A stretch of 62,218 nt of DNA, from assembly GCA_002729595.1 (NCBI GenBank), contig PBYL01000129.1, positions 1-62,218 of the forward strand, written 5' to 3'. This DNA comes from Thalassovita sp. Its GTDB lineage: Bacteria; Bacteroidota; Bacteroidia; Cytophagales; Flammeovirgaceae. Shown here in pieces: positions 9,801 through 19,321 of the stretch (position 1 is its first letter; every line of letters starts with the position of its first letter). The notes under the pieces are model-generated. The model was given only the letters and a program-made list of their open reading frames with translations, did no database searches and had not been told where the DNA came from. The position numbers and the translations under genes are program-made.

Positions 9801-12800
9801 CCAAATATTAGTAAAGAATTAATACCAGAAGATGCTTTAAGGGAGCCAGATATAAATGCTACAACATTATCGTTACCATTACCGCCAAATAAGCCTGAAT
9901 CAGTTTCAATAACACCACTTACTAATACATCTATCAAGTTAGATTGGATTGATAATAGTAATGATGAGAGTTCATTTGAAGTTTATCGTTCAGCAAATGA
10001 TAATACTAATTTCTTGCCTTTTACTACATTACCTGCAAATTCAGTATCATATGTCGATGTAAATTTATTTCCAGGAGTTGAGTATTTTTATAAAATTGTA
10101 GCAGTGAATGTTGGAGGAAGTTCAGAATCTGATGAAGTGAGTAGTAAAACTTTAAATACTTCTCCAGAGGTTACTTCTATACAGAATCAATCTATGCGAT
10201 TTAATACGACTCTAACGATCAATCTTTATGCAGAAGATGTTGATGATAACTTCTTAAGTTATTCCGTTAACAATTTACCTTCCTTTGGTCAATTAGTTGA
10301 TTATGGAGATGGTAGCGGTCAACTTATATTTAACCCAACTACAGCACAACAAGGTACCTATTCAGATATTTCTGTTACAATAGATGATCAAAATGGAGGA
10401 ATTGTTAGCACTGTTTTTTCATTGGAAGTCAATGATAATTATTTACCTACATTAGATTTAATTGACAATCAAACTTTAAGTGAAGGAAGTTCTTTAGAAA
10501 TTACATTATCTGCAGAGGATTTAAATACATCAGATGTACTTACATGGTCATCAGAAGGTTTACCTCCTTTTGCAACTCTAACTTCCACAGTAAATGGAAT
10601 AGCAAGTTTATTATTAGAACCTAGTTTTTCGGATGTAGGTACTTATACAGTGATGGTAACTGTGGCAGATTCTAAGGGAGGAACAGATAGTCAAGTATTT
10701 AATATTAATGTGGAGGATACACCTGTTGGTCAAACTATATATATAAATTTAAATGGAACTGGTTTTGATGCTTCTTCTCCTTGGAATAATACTCATAAAG
10801 ATGCAGCAAACGGAGATGATTTTGGGGATTTGCTTGATGATCAAGGGAATGTAACCTCAGTTGGAATTACTACTTCTGATTTTGGATATAATACTTTAGG
10901 ATCAACCAATAGTAATGGAGTTTATCCTGTAAATGTGATGCGCACTTCTTATTTTTCAAGTAGAAGTTCTGAATCGATTACAGTATATGGACTAGATAAT
11001 TCTTTAAGCTATGATTTTGTGTTTTTTGGAAGTCGGAATGAAGCTACCGTTATTAATCGAAATACAGTTTATACAATAAACGGTCAAAGTGTAACATTAA
11101 ATGCTTCTACAAACAGTACAGAAACTGTAGAAATATTGGGTATTTCTCCAGATGCAAATGGAGAAATAGGAATCACAATAAGTCGTGCTTCAGGTTCATC
11201 ATATTTATATTTAAATGCTCTTGTAATAAGAGGTAATTTTGATGATGGAACTATACCTGCAGCACCTCGTAACCTTGCTATAAATTCGGTAAGTGGTGAA
11301 CAAATTGAGATTACTTGGCTAGATGCTGCATATAATGAAGATGGATATGAAATTTATCGATCAACTGATGAATTAGGGCCATATACATTATTAAATCCTG
11401 GAGGCACATCAAGTAATGTAACTTCTTATATAGATAATACCATTGCAGGAAGTACTACCTACTACTATAAAATTCGTTCATTTAATGCAAATGGTATTTC
11501 AGATTATTCAGAAATACTTACTGTTAGTACACCTAATGCACCTCCAGTTCTTAGTGCAATTGGAGTTATATCTGTAAAAACTGATGAATTGATTACTGTT
11601 AATCTTACTGCTTTGGATAGTGACCCAGGAGATGTTTTGACTTTTTCCGTTAGTAATTTACCAGAGTTTGTAGATTTTACTGATAATGGAAATGGTACAG
11701 CTGATATGGTACTTTCTCCTACTAGCTCCGATGAAGATATTTATGATGATATAGTTATTAGCGTTGAGGATAATAATGGAGGGATTGATTCTGAAATCAT
11801 ATCAATAAATGTAACTAATAGTGATATTTTGTCTGTATACATTAATTTTAACAATACATTAGATGAAACATTTCCTTGGAATAATACCTCAACATTGCCA
11901 TCTGCTGGATACTCAATGAATAACCTTGAAGATGAGACTGGAACCGGAACGGGAATAAATTTAACATTAGTTGATGCATGGGCAGGTGATAATTCTTTAG
12001 GCGTTAATACAGGAAATAATTCTGGGATATATCCAGATAACGTTATTCGTACAGCTTATTGGGAAAGTACTACAAATACAAAGCGAATCCGTTTATCAGG
12101 TCTTTCAACTAATAATAAATATAATTTTATTTTCTTTGCAAGCCGAGATGGAGAAGGTAATAGAACTACAAATTATTCTATTAATGGTGAAACAGTTTCT
12201 CTTAATGCTTCTTATAACTCAACTAATACTGTTCAAATAAACGGTATATCTCCAAATGTGTCTGGAGAGGTTACTGTTAATGCCAGTAAAGCTTCTGGAG
12301 CTAGTTATGGTTATTTGAATGCTATGATTATTCAAATATATGAAGATAATGGATTACCACTAGCTCCTTCTGATTTAGTTGCTGCAGGTACTTCTTCTAA
12401 TAGTATTAGTTTAGATTGGTCAGATAATTCAGATAATGAAACAAATTTTGAGATTTGGAAATCTAGTAATTATACTGGTCCTTATTATCTAGTGCACACA
12501 ACAGAAGCTAATGAAACAGCTTACAGTGAATCAGTTTCTACAAATAGTACTTTTTACTATAGAGTTCGAGCAATAAATTCCTTTGGAGTATCCGATTTCA
12601 CGGAGATTGTAGGAGCTTCCACAATAGCATTTACTGTAAATATTAATTTTAATGCAGATAATCCTGCTGGGGCTCCTTGGAATAATTTTAATTCAGACCC
12701 ATTTCCAAATACTTTGCTTAATAATTTGGTGAATAATTTATCAAATAATACAGGTATATCTATTCAAATTGTAGAAAGTAATCCTGATTTTGATGAATTT

Positions 12801-13517
12801 TCTTTTGGATTTGATGGTACAAACCCTTATGGTATGGTTACAGGAAGTAATTCAGGTGTTGTACCTGATAATGTGATGCGTAGTACATATTGGATGGATC
12901 CTAATAAAGCGGCACAGTTACGTGTAACTGGATTAAATTTAGCATTTTCATATAATTTTGTATTTTTTGCTAGTCGTGATGGAGGGGGGAATCGCTCTAC
13001 TAATTATAGTATTAATAATCGTATTGTAACTTTAAATGCTTCCTATAATACTTCGAATACTGTTCAAATTAATGGAGTAAATCCAGATGATAATGGAGAA
13101 GTTTTAATTACAGTTGCAACTGCTCCTGGGTCTTCATTTGGTTATATCGGAGGTTTAATGATACAAGCATATCCAAAAACAATAACATCACAAAGCAATA
13201 CTCGTATTGCAGCTATTAATAATAATGATGATCATGAAATATCAATAAGTTCAAGTCAAATTAATACTGCATATCCAAATCCATTTGAAGATCACATCTC
13301 TCTATCTCTTGAGCTTAATGCTCTTGATAAGATTAATATTTCAATTAGAAGTATAACTGGACAATTAATATACACAAAAGATGAGATGATATTAGAAAGT
13401 GGATATCACAATATTGATTTAGATCTATCTAAGAAATCGTTAAATTCTGGTTTGTATTTAATTGAGGTAGAAAGTTTTGAGTTAGGAAAACAAATTGTGA
13501 AAATGATAAAATTATAA
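6822..13517 (+). CDS. Giant secreted alpha/beta-hydrolase with FN3, PA14, 'PWNNT' domains and a T9SS sorting tail
   Basis: A 2231-residue secreted protein. Residues 1-20 are a signal peptide. Residues about 60-290 form an esterase-like alpha/beta-hydrolase: MFHGRGE, GLSSG with Ser174, an Asp in FQGSEDSD, and GVGHGTW with His256. Then follow Ig-like and FN3 modules (about 280-635), PA14 (about 640-775), FN3, a second PA14 (about 875-1005), FN3, two cadherin/putative-Ig repeats (about 1120-1300), and three copies of a ~150-residue module carrying 'PWNN' (from about 1305, 1670 and 1930) separated by FN3. The tail (about 2150-2231) has YPNPFEDHISLSL and GLYLIEVE, a type A Por sorting domain, so it should cross the outer membrane by T9SS. 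The substrate is unknown; a glycan ester is inferred from the locus. It is paralogous to the gene at 46467. Confidence 0.88.
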   Translation: MKKFYLFLSLLLFINNCLIGQVLNPDDLVTRWEDGDPTPSQPAFGQIGKWVASEVVNWDTESFKPYIFKGMPFRLMFPKNYDPNRVEGYPIIVMFHGRGESGEITDNERQLVHGASLHKDAINNGDYDGFLLYGQNTSGWWNSYLYSVINELVTQKMPQEINIDINKVYVHGLSSGGIGVWEMIINYPLFAACALPMSASSSYQNNILNRLKFTPMWIFQGSEDSDPPPARTTSQVNALIGLGADVTYTIYEGVGHGTWNRAYNESDFFPFMNSANKTNPWVLYGQSEFCPGEGVDVTIGVTAGFDDYEWRKDGIIITGANGNTINVNEYGIYDVRIKRGSQWSYWSPIPVEIKIKEPTITPPIALVTNMSKVIPSPDDSDGVILGLPEGYESYQWRRVSDNSVVGTSSTLTVTTPGEYIASVTELNGCSSNFSDPFLVVDANGSNAPTAINGLVSYAPSKTTIQLNWSDNPNASFNEIGFEIYRSEISGGPYEFIDITESDILSYLDEGLDPNTEYYYIIRPVNNSAAGPTSPETSARTQVDTQAPTSPLNLQVVSTRSNLINLTWEPSTDNVEVYRYDIYQNGIKAVVTESTSATIYNLVEGQLYNFVVKARDVTGNESPASNQVVAIAANSGLIYSYYEGTWSALPDFNTLTPVASGQVDNVDISLREQDNSFAFLWEGFINISVAGTYTFETRSDDGSKLYIGGYDEVYLLVDNDGLHGTTSVSAAYTFDSPGTYPIAISFFENGGGEVMEVYWSNDQGLSRELIPDSAFGSNIEFLGDVPSFPTNLTAQVVSYEQINLNWIDNSDNETGFQIYRADNPSGIFYPVKIVPSNTTSFSDVGLEAQTTYYYKVLALGEYGDSGFSDEINTGLTYYYYEGSFSNLDQLETATPVLTGTDTNFDLTPREQNNNFAFKWEGNIRIPEDGEYTFYTASDDGSELFIDDTQVVFNDYNQGKTERSGVITLSEGSYPIKVLFRQGTGSYVIDVSWAGPNISKELIPEDALREPDINATTLSLPLPPNKPESVSITPLTNTSIKLDWIDNSNDESSFEVYRSANDNTNFLPFTTLPANSVSYVDVNLFPGVEYFYKIVAVNVGGSSESDEVSSKTLNTSPEVTSIQNQSMRFNTTLTINLYAEDVDDNFLSYSVNNLPSFGQLVDYGDGSGQLIFNPTTAQQGTYSDISVTIDDQNGGIVSTVFSLEVNDNYLPTLDLIDNQTLSEGSSLEITLSAEDLNTSDVLTWSSEGLPPFATLTSTVNGIASLLLEPSFSDVGTYTVMVTVADSKGGTDSQVFNINVEDTPVGQTIYINLNGTGFDASSPWNNTHKDAANGDDFGDLLDDQGNVTSVGITTSDFGYNTLGSTNSNGVYPVNVMRTSYFSSRSSESITVYGLDNSLSYDFVFFGSRNEATVINRNTVYTINGQSVTLNASTNSTETVEILGISPDANGEIGITISRASGSSYLYLNALVIRGNFDDGTIPAAPRNLAINSVSGEQIEITWLDAAYNEDGYEIYRSTDELGPYTLLNPGGTSSNVTSYIDNTIAGSTTYYYKIRSFNANGISDYSEILTVSTPNAPPVLSAIGVISVKTDELITVNLTALDSDPGDVLTFSVSNLPEFVDFTDNGNGTADMVLSPTSSDEDIYDDIVISVEDNNGGIDSEIISINVTNSDILSVYINFNNTLDETFPWNNTSTLPSAGYSMNNLEDETGTGTGINLTLVDAWAGDNSLGVNTGNNSGIYPDNVIRTAYWESTTNTKRIRLSGLSTNNKYNFIFFASRDGEGNRTTNYSINGETVSLNASYNSTNTVQINGISPNVSGEVTVNASKASGASYGYLNAMIIQIYEDNGLPLAPSDLVAAGTSSNSISLDWSDNSDNETNFEIWKSSNYTGPYYLVHTTEANETAYSESVSTNSTFYYRVRAINSFGVSDFTEIVGASTIAFTVNINFNADNPAGAPWNNFNSDPFPNTLLNNLVNNLSNNTGISIQIVESNPDFDEFSFGFDGTNPYGMVTGSNSGVVPDNVMRSTYWMDPNKAAQLRVTGLNLAFSYNFVFFASRDGGGNRSTNYSINNRIVTLNASYNTSNTVQINGVNPDDNGEVLITVATAPGSSFGYIGGLMIQAYPKTITSQSNTRIAAINNNDDHEISISSSQINTAYPNPFEDHISLSLELNALDKINISIRSITGQLIYTKDEMILESGYHNIDLDLSKKSLNSGLYLIEVESFELGKQIVKMIKL

Positions 13518-13549
13518 TTTTATATTAGTACTTAATTAAAAAACTAAAT

Positions 13550-14704
13550 ATGGTTAGACTACATAGCATGGATGCTTTAAGAGCGATAGCAATGTTTTTA
13601 GGAGTGTTACTCCATGCTATGATGTCTTACCAACATGAGCCGAGAATAGAATGGCCACAAGATTTAGATTATAATTCAATAATTTTTGATATAATATATA
13701 ATTGGATTCATGCCTTTCGAATGCCATTATTCTTTTTAGTTGCTGGGTTTTTTGCTCGTTTTTTATATTATAGAATTGGTTATAAAAAATTTATAAAGCA
13801 TCGATATAATCGAATTATAATTCCATTTATCTTTAGTTTAATAATTATAATACCTTTTTCTGTTTTTCCTTTTCAGTATTATTTGGTTCATCAAAAAGGT
13901 TTATCTTTTATAGATACTATACAATTGGCATTAACACAGACTTTTAGGTGGAATGGATTATTACATCTATGGTTTTTGTATTATCTAATAATCATGTATT
14001 CTTTAATGATCTTAATAATTAGATTTGCGAAAAAATTAAACCTAACTCGATATCAAAAATTTCAATTTACCTATCGTCCTATTTCATTACTAGCAGCTAG
14101 TACTTTTTTAGGACTAATATTTTACTTTTTTTATGATATTAAAGTAGAACCATGGGGAGGAGTATCTATAAAACTGGGACAAGTTCTTTTTTATGGATTG
14201 TTTTTCTTTTTAGGATATACAATGCAACGTAATGTAAACACGCTTCAAAGTGGATCCCGCTTTATGTGGATATATTTAACAATTGGATTATTGTTACAAA
14301 TTCCATTGTATCTATTAAAGGTTGAATATTATACAAATGAGGAGGCATACCTAATTATCAAACTCTCACATAATATGTTACATGCTTTCCAAGTATTTTT
14401 ACTTACTTTTGGTATGCTAGCTCTTTTTACAAAGCTATTTCATAAAGAAAATAAAGCAATTAGGTATTTTTCAGATGCTTCTTATTGGATTTATCTTATT
14501 CATTTTCCAATTGTTATCAGTGTACAAATTTGGTTAATGGAGAGTATGGTACCTGGATACCTGAGATTTTATATAGTGTTATTAATAACTACAGTTTTTT
14601 CTTTTTTTACTTATCACTATTTAGTACGGTTTACGATTATAGGTAATTATTTGCATGGGTCTAGACATAAAGAACTAACTATGCATACCACTGCAGATAC
14701 TTAA
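13550..14704 (+). CDS. Acyltransferase-3 family membrane protein
   Basis: A 384-residue, roughly ten-segment membrane protein starting with MVRLHSMDALRAIAMFLGVL and a conserved His in LLHAMMSY. The basic RxxxR block and first-helix His are typical of the acyltransferase-3 (OafA/OpgC-like) family. These enzymes O-acylate sugars, commonly with acetyl or succinyl groups. It follows the giant hydrolase gene by 32 bases and precedes a GT2 gene. It is one of two acyltransferase-3 genes here besides the MBOAT system, so the glycan is probably heavily acylated. Confidence 0.88.
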   Translation: MVRLHSMDALRAIAMFLGVLLHAMMSYQHEPRIEWPQDLDYNSIIFDIIYNWIHAFRMPLFFLVAGFFARFLYYRIGYKKFIKHRYNRIIIPFIFSLIIIIPFSVFPFQYYLVHQKGLSFIDTIQLALTQTFRWNGLLHLWFLYYLIIMYSLMILIIRFAKKLNLTRYQKFQFTYRPISLLAASTFLGLIFYFFYDIKVEPWGGVSIKLGQVLFYGLFFFLGYTMQRNVNTLQSGSRFMWIYLTIGLLLQIPLYLLKVEYYTNEEAYLIIKLSHNMLHAFQVFLLTFGMLALFTKLFHKENKAIRYFSDASYWIYLIHFPIVISVQIWLMESMVPGYLRFYIVLLITTVFSFFTYHYLVRFTIIGNYLHGSRHKELTMHTTADT

Positions 14705-14814
14705 TAAAATGCTAACATTATTAAATGGAATGCCAATAGATATTTAATTTTCTTATATTTCAATAACAGATGTCCAAAATATTCATTTTAGTTTGGTCTT
14801 CATAAGTCTTAGAT

Positions 14815-15990
14815 ATGTATTTTATATCACTTATTATTCTTTTATATTTTTTATTAGCAACCCTGTATGTTCTTGTTTTGGCAATTGCGGGAAAGCTAAA
14901 TTATGGCGCCAATATTAAAGCATCGAATACAAAAGCCAAAGTAGCTATTTTTGTTCCAGCTTATAAAGAGGATAACATTATAATTTCCGTTGCTAATAAA
15001 CTTCTACAATGTAACTACTCAGAAGAATTATTTGATATTATAATTATTGCTGATTCTTTTAAAAAAGAAACTATTATTGCTTTAAATAAACTTCCCATTA
15101 AAGTAGTTGAAGTCTCTTGGCAAGAAAGTACAAAAGCTAAATCATTAAATTTTGCATTAAATTTATTTGATGGTAGTTATGATATAGCGATTATTAGTGA
15201 TGCAGATAATATTTTGGAAATAGATTTCATTAATAAAATTAATGACGCATATCAAAGTGGATATCATGTAATTCAAGGTCGAAGAATAGCAAAAAATCTT
15301 AATACTTCATTTGCTATTCTTGATGCTTCTAGTGAAGCTATCAATAATCATCTATTTAGGAAAGGGGCAAATGCTTTAGGATTATCATCAGCTCTAATTG
15401 GATCTGGTATGGCATTTAATTTTCAATTACTAAAAAATGAATTGAGTAATATAGATGCAGTTGGAGGTTTTGATAAAGAATTACAACTCAATTTAATTGA
15501 GGCTGGATATAAAATATTGTATCTTGAAGATGCTATAGTTTATGATGAAAAAGTTGATAAGCCGTCTACTTTTGGTAGACAAAGACGAAGATGGATATCA
15601 ACTCAGTTTATTTATCTTAAAAGTCATTTTCATAAAGGGCTTAGAGCTATGATTCAAGGAAATTTCAGTTATTTTAATCTGTCTATATTAACTAATGTAT
15701 TTTTATCAAGGATACTTACTCTTGGTGCTTTGTTTGGTATTTCAATCTTATACTCTATTATAAAAGGACCTTTTAATTTACAATGGTGGCTTTTGTTTGT
15801 TACATATAGCTTCGTTCTTTTTATCTCACTACCTAAAAAAATGTTTAACAAAAATACACTGTTAGCACTTTTAAGTTTGCCAAATGCTTTTATAATTATG
15901 TTGATTTCCTTTTTGAGGATTAAAGGCGCTAATAAAACATTTATACATACCAAGCATACGAATGTAGAAATAGAAAACCCTGTTTTATGA
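14815..15990 (+). CDS. Membrane family-2 glycosyltransferase with QRRRW motif
   Basis: A 391-residue GT2 enzyme with one N-terminal membrane segment and several C-terminal ones (about 290-370). The GT-A core shows FVPAYKEDN, the metal-binding D-A-D at about 129-131, GGFDKEL with the general-base region around D220, and GRQRRRW at about 255-260, the Q-x-x-R-W signature of processive or cellulose-synthase-like GT2 enzymes. It uses a nucleotide sugar in the cytosol. The product linkage cannot be read from sequence. It may extend the lipid-linked repeat or build a short homopolymer. Confidence 0.88.
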   Translation: MYFISLIILLYFLLATLYVLVLAIAGKLNYGANIKASNTKAKVAIFVPAYKEDNIIISVANKLLQCNYSEELFDIIIIADSFKKETIIALNKLPIKVVEVSWQESTKAKSLNFALNLFDGSYDIAIISDADNILEIDFINKINDAYQSGYHVIQGRRIAKNLNTSFAILDASSEAINNHLFRKGANALGLSSALIGSGMAFNFQLLKNELSNIDAVGGFDKELQLNLIEAGYKILYLEDAIVYDEKVDKPSTFGRQRRRWISTQFIYLKSHFHKGLRAMIQGNFSYFNLSILTNVFLSRILTLGALFGISILYSIIKGPFNLQWWLLFVTYSFVLFISLPKKMFNKNTLLALLSLPNAFIIMLISFLRIKGANKTFIHTKHTNVEIENPVL

Positions 15991-16049
15991 TGATATTAAT
16001 ATAAAGTCATGGATAGAATAGGTTGAACAAAAAAAACATATATAAATAT

Positions 16050-17174
16050 ATGAGAATAGGTATTGAAGCTCAAAGACTTTTTAGAGAGCGAAAACATGGT
16101 ATGGAAGTAGTTGCTCTTGAAACTATTCGGGAACTTCAAAAACTAACCCATTCACATGAAATAGTTGTTTTTGTAAAAGAAGATAATCATGTTTGTATTA
16201 CTTCAAATGATACTATGGAAGTTGTACAATTACCATCTTCCCCATATCCAGTTTGGGAGCAATTATCACTAAGAAAAGCTTTAAATAAACACAAAGTTGA
16301 TTTGATCCACTGTACTGCTAACACAGCACCATTGTTTCTTAAAAAAAACTTGATTCTCACTCTTCATGATATTATATATTTAGAATCAGTATCCTTTTCA
16401 GGAAGTGCTTATCAAAATTTTGGTAATTTGTATAGAAGGTTTATAGTGCCTAAAATAGTTGATCAGTGCTCTTTTATTATAACTGTTTCAAATTATGAAA
16501 AAGAATGCATTAGTAGCAGATTGGATGTAAATCCTGAAAAGATAAAAGTTGTTTACAATGCTATAAATCCTTCTTTTAAAGTATATGAGGATGAAAGTTT
16601 GAGTCGGATAAAAATAAAATATGATTTACCTGAAAGGTTTATTTTACATTTTGGGAATACGGCACAAAAGAAGAATACAATTGGAACATTAAAAGCATTT
16701 GCAGAACTTAAAACTAGTGAAAAACATAAAAATCTATATCTAGTAATTACTGATTGTAAGGAGGATTATATTGATAATATTTTGCAAGGAATCAAATCTA
16801 AAAATATTAAACCTTATATTAAAATACTTGACTATGTTCCTTTTATAGAAGTACCTTTTCTTTATAATTTGGCAACAGTTTTTATGTATCCTTCACTAAG
16901 AGAAAGTTTTGGCATGCCAGTTTTAGAAGCAATGGCTTGTGGAACACCTGTTGTGACATCAAATACATCTTCGATGCCAGAAATTTCAGGTGAAGCGGCA
17001 GTTTTAGTAAATCCTTATGACCCTTTTGAAATAGCATCTAATACAGATTACTTATTAAGTAATTCTAAGTATTATTCTAGTAAAATAGAAGAGGGTATTA
17101 TACAATCAGAAAAATTTAATTGGACTAATACAGCAAAGGAAATATTAACAATTTATAATGATATATCTATATGA
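16050..17174 (+). CDS. Family-4 (GT-B) glycosyltransferase
   Basis: A 374-residue glycosyltransferase. I chose the ATG at 16050 (MRIGIEAQRLFRERKHG), which gives a normal GT4 N-terminus; a TTG at 16023 would add nine charged residues. The C-terminal Rossmann half has HFGNTAQKKN (donor loop) and YPSLRESFGMPVLEAMACGT, the E-x7-E motif of retaining GT4 enzymes. It probably adds one sugar to the lipid-linked glycan in the cytosol. Its stop overlaps the next gene's ATG (ATGA), which indicates translational coupling. Confidence 0.9.
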   Translation: MRIGIEAQRLFRERKHGMEVVALETIRELQKLTHSHEIVVFVKEDNHVCITSNDTMEVVQLPSSPYPVWEQLSLRKALNKHKVDLIHCTANTAPLFLKKNLILTLHDIIYLESVSFSGSAYQNFGNLYRRFIVPKIVDQCSFIITVSNYEKECISSRLDVNPEKIKVVYNAINPSFKVYEDESLSRIKIKYDLPERFILHFGNTAQKKNTIGTLKAFAELKTSEKHKNLYLVITDCKEDYIDNILQGIKSKNIKPYIKILDYVPFIEVPFLYNLATVFMYPSLRESFGMPVLEAMACGTPVVTSNTSSMPEISGEAAVLVNPYDPFEIASNTDYLLSNSKYYSSKIEEGIIQSEKFNWTNTAKEILTIYNDISI

Positions 17175-17944
17175 ATAATGTGAAAACAATTTCTAAAATA
17201 TGCTATTCAAAAGCAGTAGATATAAAAAGATTAAACTTTATAGTTGATGCTATTGAATCTAATATAGAGGGGGATAAGGAGGTTTTAGATGTGGGATGTG
17301 GTAATGGTCTTATAAGCACACATTTAGGTCAGTTAGGTTATGAGGTCATGGGAATAGATATCAGTGAAAAAGCAATTAATAAAGCTATTTCAAAAAATGT
17401 ATTGCCCAATGTTTCCTTTGCAGTATTAGATGCTGAAACATTGAAAGAAAAAAATAAGAAGTATAGTGTAATTATTTGTAGTGAAGTATTAGAGCATTTA
17501 CAGGAACCTGATAAAATGCTTGAAAGTTTAAGTGATATTTTAAGCGAAACAGGAATATTAATTATTACTGTACCTAATGGAAAAGGACCACGAGAGGTTT
17601 TTATAACAAAACCTATGCAGTGGTTGAAAGATAATTCTAGATATTTGTGGGGGATAGTTGAGGGAATTAAAAAGTTATTAGGTTATAATGGTAAAACTGA
17701 ACAATCAGATGCTGATGACCTTACTCATATACATTTCTTTACCAAAAAATCCCTGAAGAATTTATCTGCAGGAAAAGGATTTAGTCTGTTAAAATTTGGG
17801 CAAGCCAATTTTTTAGCTGATGTTTTTCCATTCTCTTTTATTACCAATAAATCATTTAAATTACAGGAGTTTGATTGTAAAATGGCAGATATACTACCAC
17901 ATTATTTTACTTGCGGATTTAATACAGTCTGGACTAAAAAATAA
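17171..17944 (+). CDS. Class I SAM-dependent methyltransferase
   Basis: A 257-residue Rossmann methyltransferase. Motif I is VLDVGCGNGLISTHLG, motif II ends in GIDIS, and the motif IV region is VIICSEVLEHLQEPDKML; this is the UbiE/Methyltransf_11 style. It is coupled by a four-base overlap to the GT4 gene upstream and directly abuts the flippase gene downstream. Methylation of a sugar or a glycan chain end is the likely role, and terminal methylation can cap chain growth in some O-antigens, but the acceptor is unknown. Confidence 0.88.
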   Translation: MNNVKTISKICYSKAVDIKRLNFIVDAIESNIEGDKEVLDVGCGNGLISTHLGQLGYEVMGIDISEKAINKAISKNVLPNVSFAVLDAETLKEKNKKYSVIICSEVLEHLQEPDKMLESLSDILSETGILIITVPNGKGPREVFITKPMQWLKDNSRYLWGIVEGIKKLLGYNGKTEQSDADDLTHIHFFTKKSLKNLSAGKGFSLLKFGQANFLADVFPFSFITNKSFKLQEFDCKMADILPHYFTCGFNTVWTKK

Positions 17945-19321
17945 ATGATGCTAAAAACCTCAAAAAAAAATCAATCTTACTGGCTGACCTCTGTGTTTTT
18001 TACATTAGCACAAAGGCTGTCTGTAATGCTAGTGGGTATAGGTTCTTTTTTGATTTTAGTAAGAGTATTGAGTAAAGATGAAATGGGAATTTATGCGCTT
18101 TTTTTTACTATAATAACAATTTTTGAAGTAACTAGAGATGGTTTAGTAAAAAATGCACTTATTAGATTCATAAATATTTCTCCCCAAGAAGATAACTCCT
18201 TAATACAAAGTACTGCATTGATATTAAGCTTGGTGTATACATTGTTTTTTATTTCTTTAGTTCTTTTTGGTGCAAAATACTTAAGTATCTATTGGAATAC
18301 GCCTCAGCTTACTGATATGCTTTATGTGTATACTGTTACAGCTTTAATCTCTGTGATTTTTTCCCATATTGAATATATTCAGCAGGCTAATCTCAATTTT
18401 AAAAGTATTTTTTTGATATACTTCATCAAACAAGGATTGTTCTTCTTGTTTATTGTTTTATTAGTCTTTATCTATAAAGAAGTCTCTCTGTATAATCTGG
18501 CTATTCTGCAGTTTGTAGCTGTTTTTATTGCTACAATAGCTGGTATCGTTTCAGCTAGAAAAATCGTACTTAAAAATTTCAGGTTCTCAACAGCATGGAT
18601 AGCAGAACAATGGAGTTATGGAAAATTTGTGTTAGCAACTAATTTAAGCTCTCAGGCATTGCGAACAGTAGATCATTTTCTATTAGCTTCTCTGGTTTCT
18701 CCTCAGGCTGTTGCGTTGTATAATACTTCAGTAAGAATTTCAAATTTACTTGATATGCCTTCAAAGGCAGTAGCAGAAGCTCTTTTTCCTAAAAGTGTTC
18801 AAAAAAAATCTGCCGGACATGGAAATGAACAGGTGGCTCAATTATATGAGCAGACAACTGGAAGTATAATAGCTGTACTTGCCCCTATGTGTTTGTTTAT
18901 TTTTATTTTTCCTGAATTTATTATCCAGATAATTGCCGGTTCAAAATATTTAGATGCTGTTCCTGTCTTACGAATAGCCGTTTTATATAGCCTTTTATTA
19001 CCATTTCAAAAGCAGTTTGGTACTGTAATGGATGCTACGGGCAGACCTAAAGCCAATTTTATTGTAAATTTTATTTTAGCCATTTTTAACACCATAATAG
19101 TGTATTACCTGGTTGGAAAATTTGGCTTAACTGGAGCAGCATATGGCTTATTAAGTACTATTGTCTTAGGATTATTTATCAATCTTATAATCCTTAGACA
19201 ATACTTTGGTATAAGTATATGGAATATTCTGAAGCAGATGATAATCTTTTATAATATAGTTTTATCCTATATATCGAATTATATAAAATATTTTTCATCT
19301 AAAAAAAAAATATTTAAATGA
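17945..19321 (+). CDS. Wzx-type polysaccharide flippase (MOP superfamily)
   Basis: A 458-residue protein with about 12 to 14 hydrophobic segments and a typical polysaccharide_synt family opening (FTLAQRLSVMLVGIGSFLIL) with a loop rich in charged residues (VLSKDEMGIYALFF). Members move undecaprenyl-diphosphate-linked glycan units to the outer face of the inner membrane. It begins immediately after the methyltransferase stop and overlaps the next glycosyltransferase start by four bases. Together with the Wzy-like and Wzc-like genes it points to a Wzx/Wzy-dependent pathway. Confidence 0.9.
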   Translation: MMLKTSKKNQSYWLTSVFFTLAQRLSVMLVGIGSFLILVRVLSKDEMGIYALFFTIITIFEVTRDGLVKNALIRFINISPQEDNSLIQSTALILSLVYTLFFISLVLFGAKYLSIYWNTPQLTDMLYVYTVTALISVIFSHIEYIQQANLNFKSIFLIYFIKQGLFFLFIVLLVFIYKEVSLYNLAILQFVAVFIATIAGIVSARKIVLKNFRFSTAWIAEQWSYGKFVLATNLSSQALRTVDHFLLASLVSPQAVALYNTSVRISNLLDMPSKAVAEALFPKSVQKKSAGHGNEQVAQLYEQTTGSIIAVLAPMCLFIFIFPEFIIQIIAGSKYLDAVPVLRIAVLYSLLLPFQKQFGTVMDATGRPKANFIVNFILAIFNTIIVYYLVGKFGLTGAAYGLLSTIVLGLFINLIILRQYFGISIWNILKQMIIFYNIVLSYISNYIKYFSSKKKIFK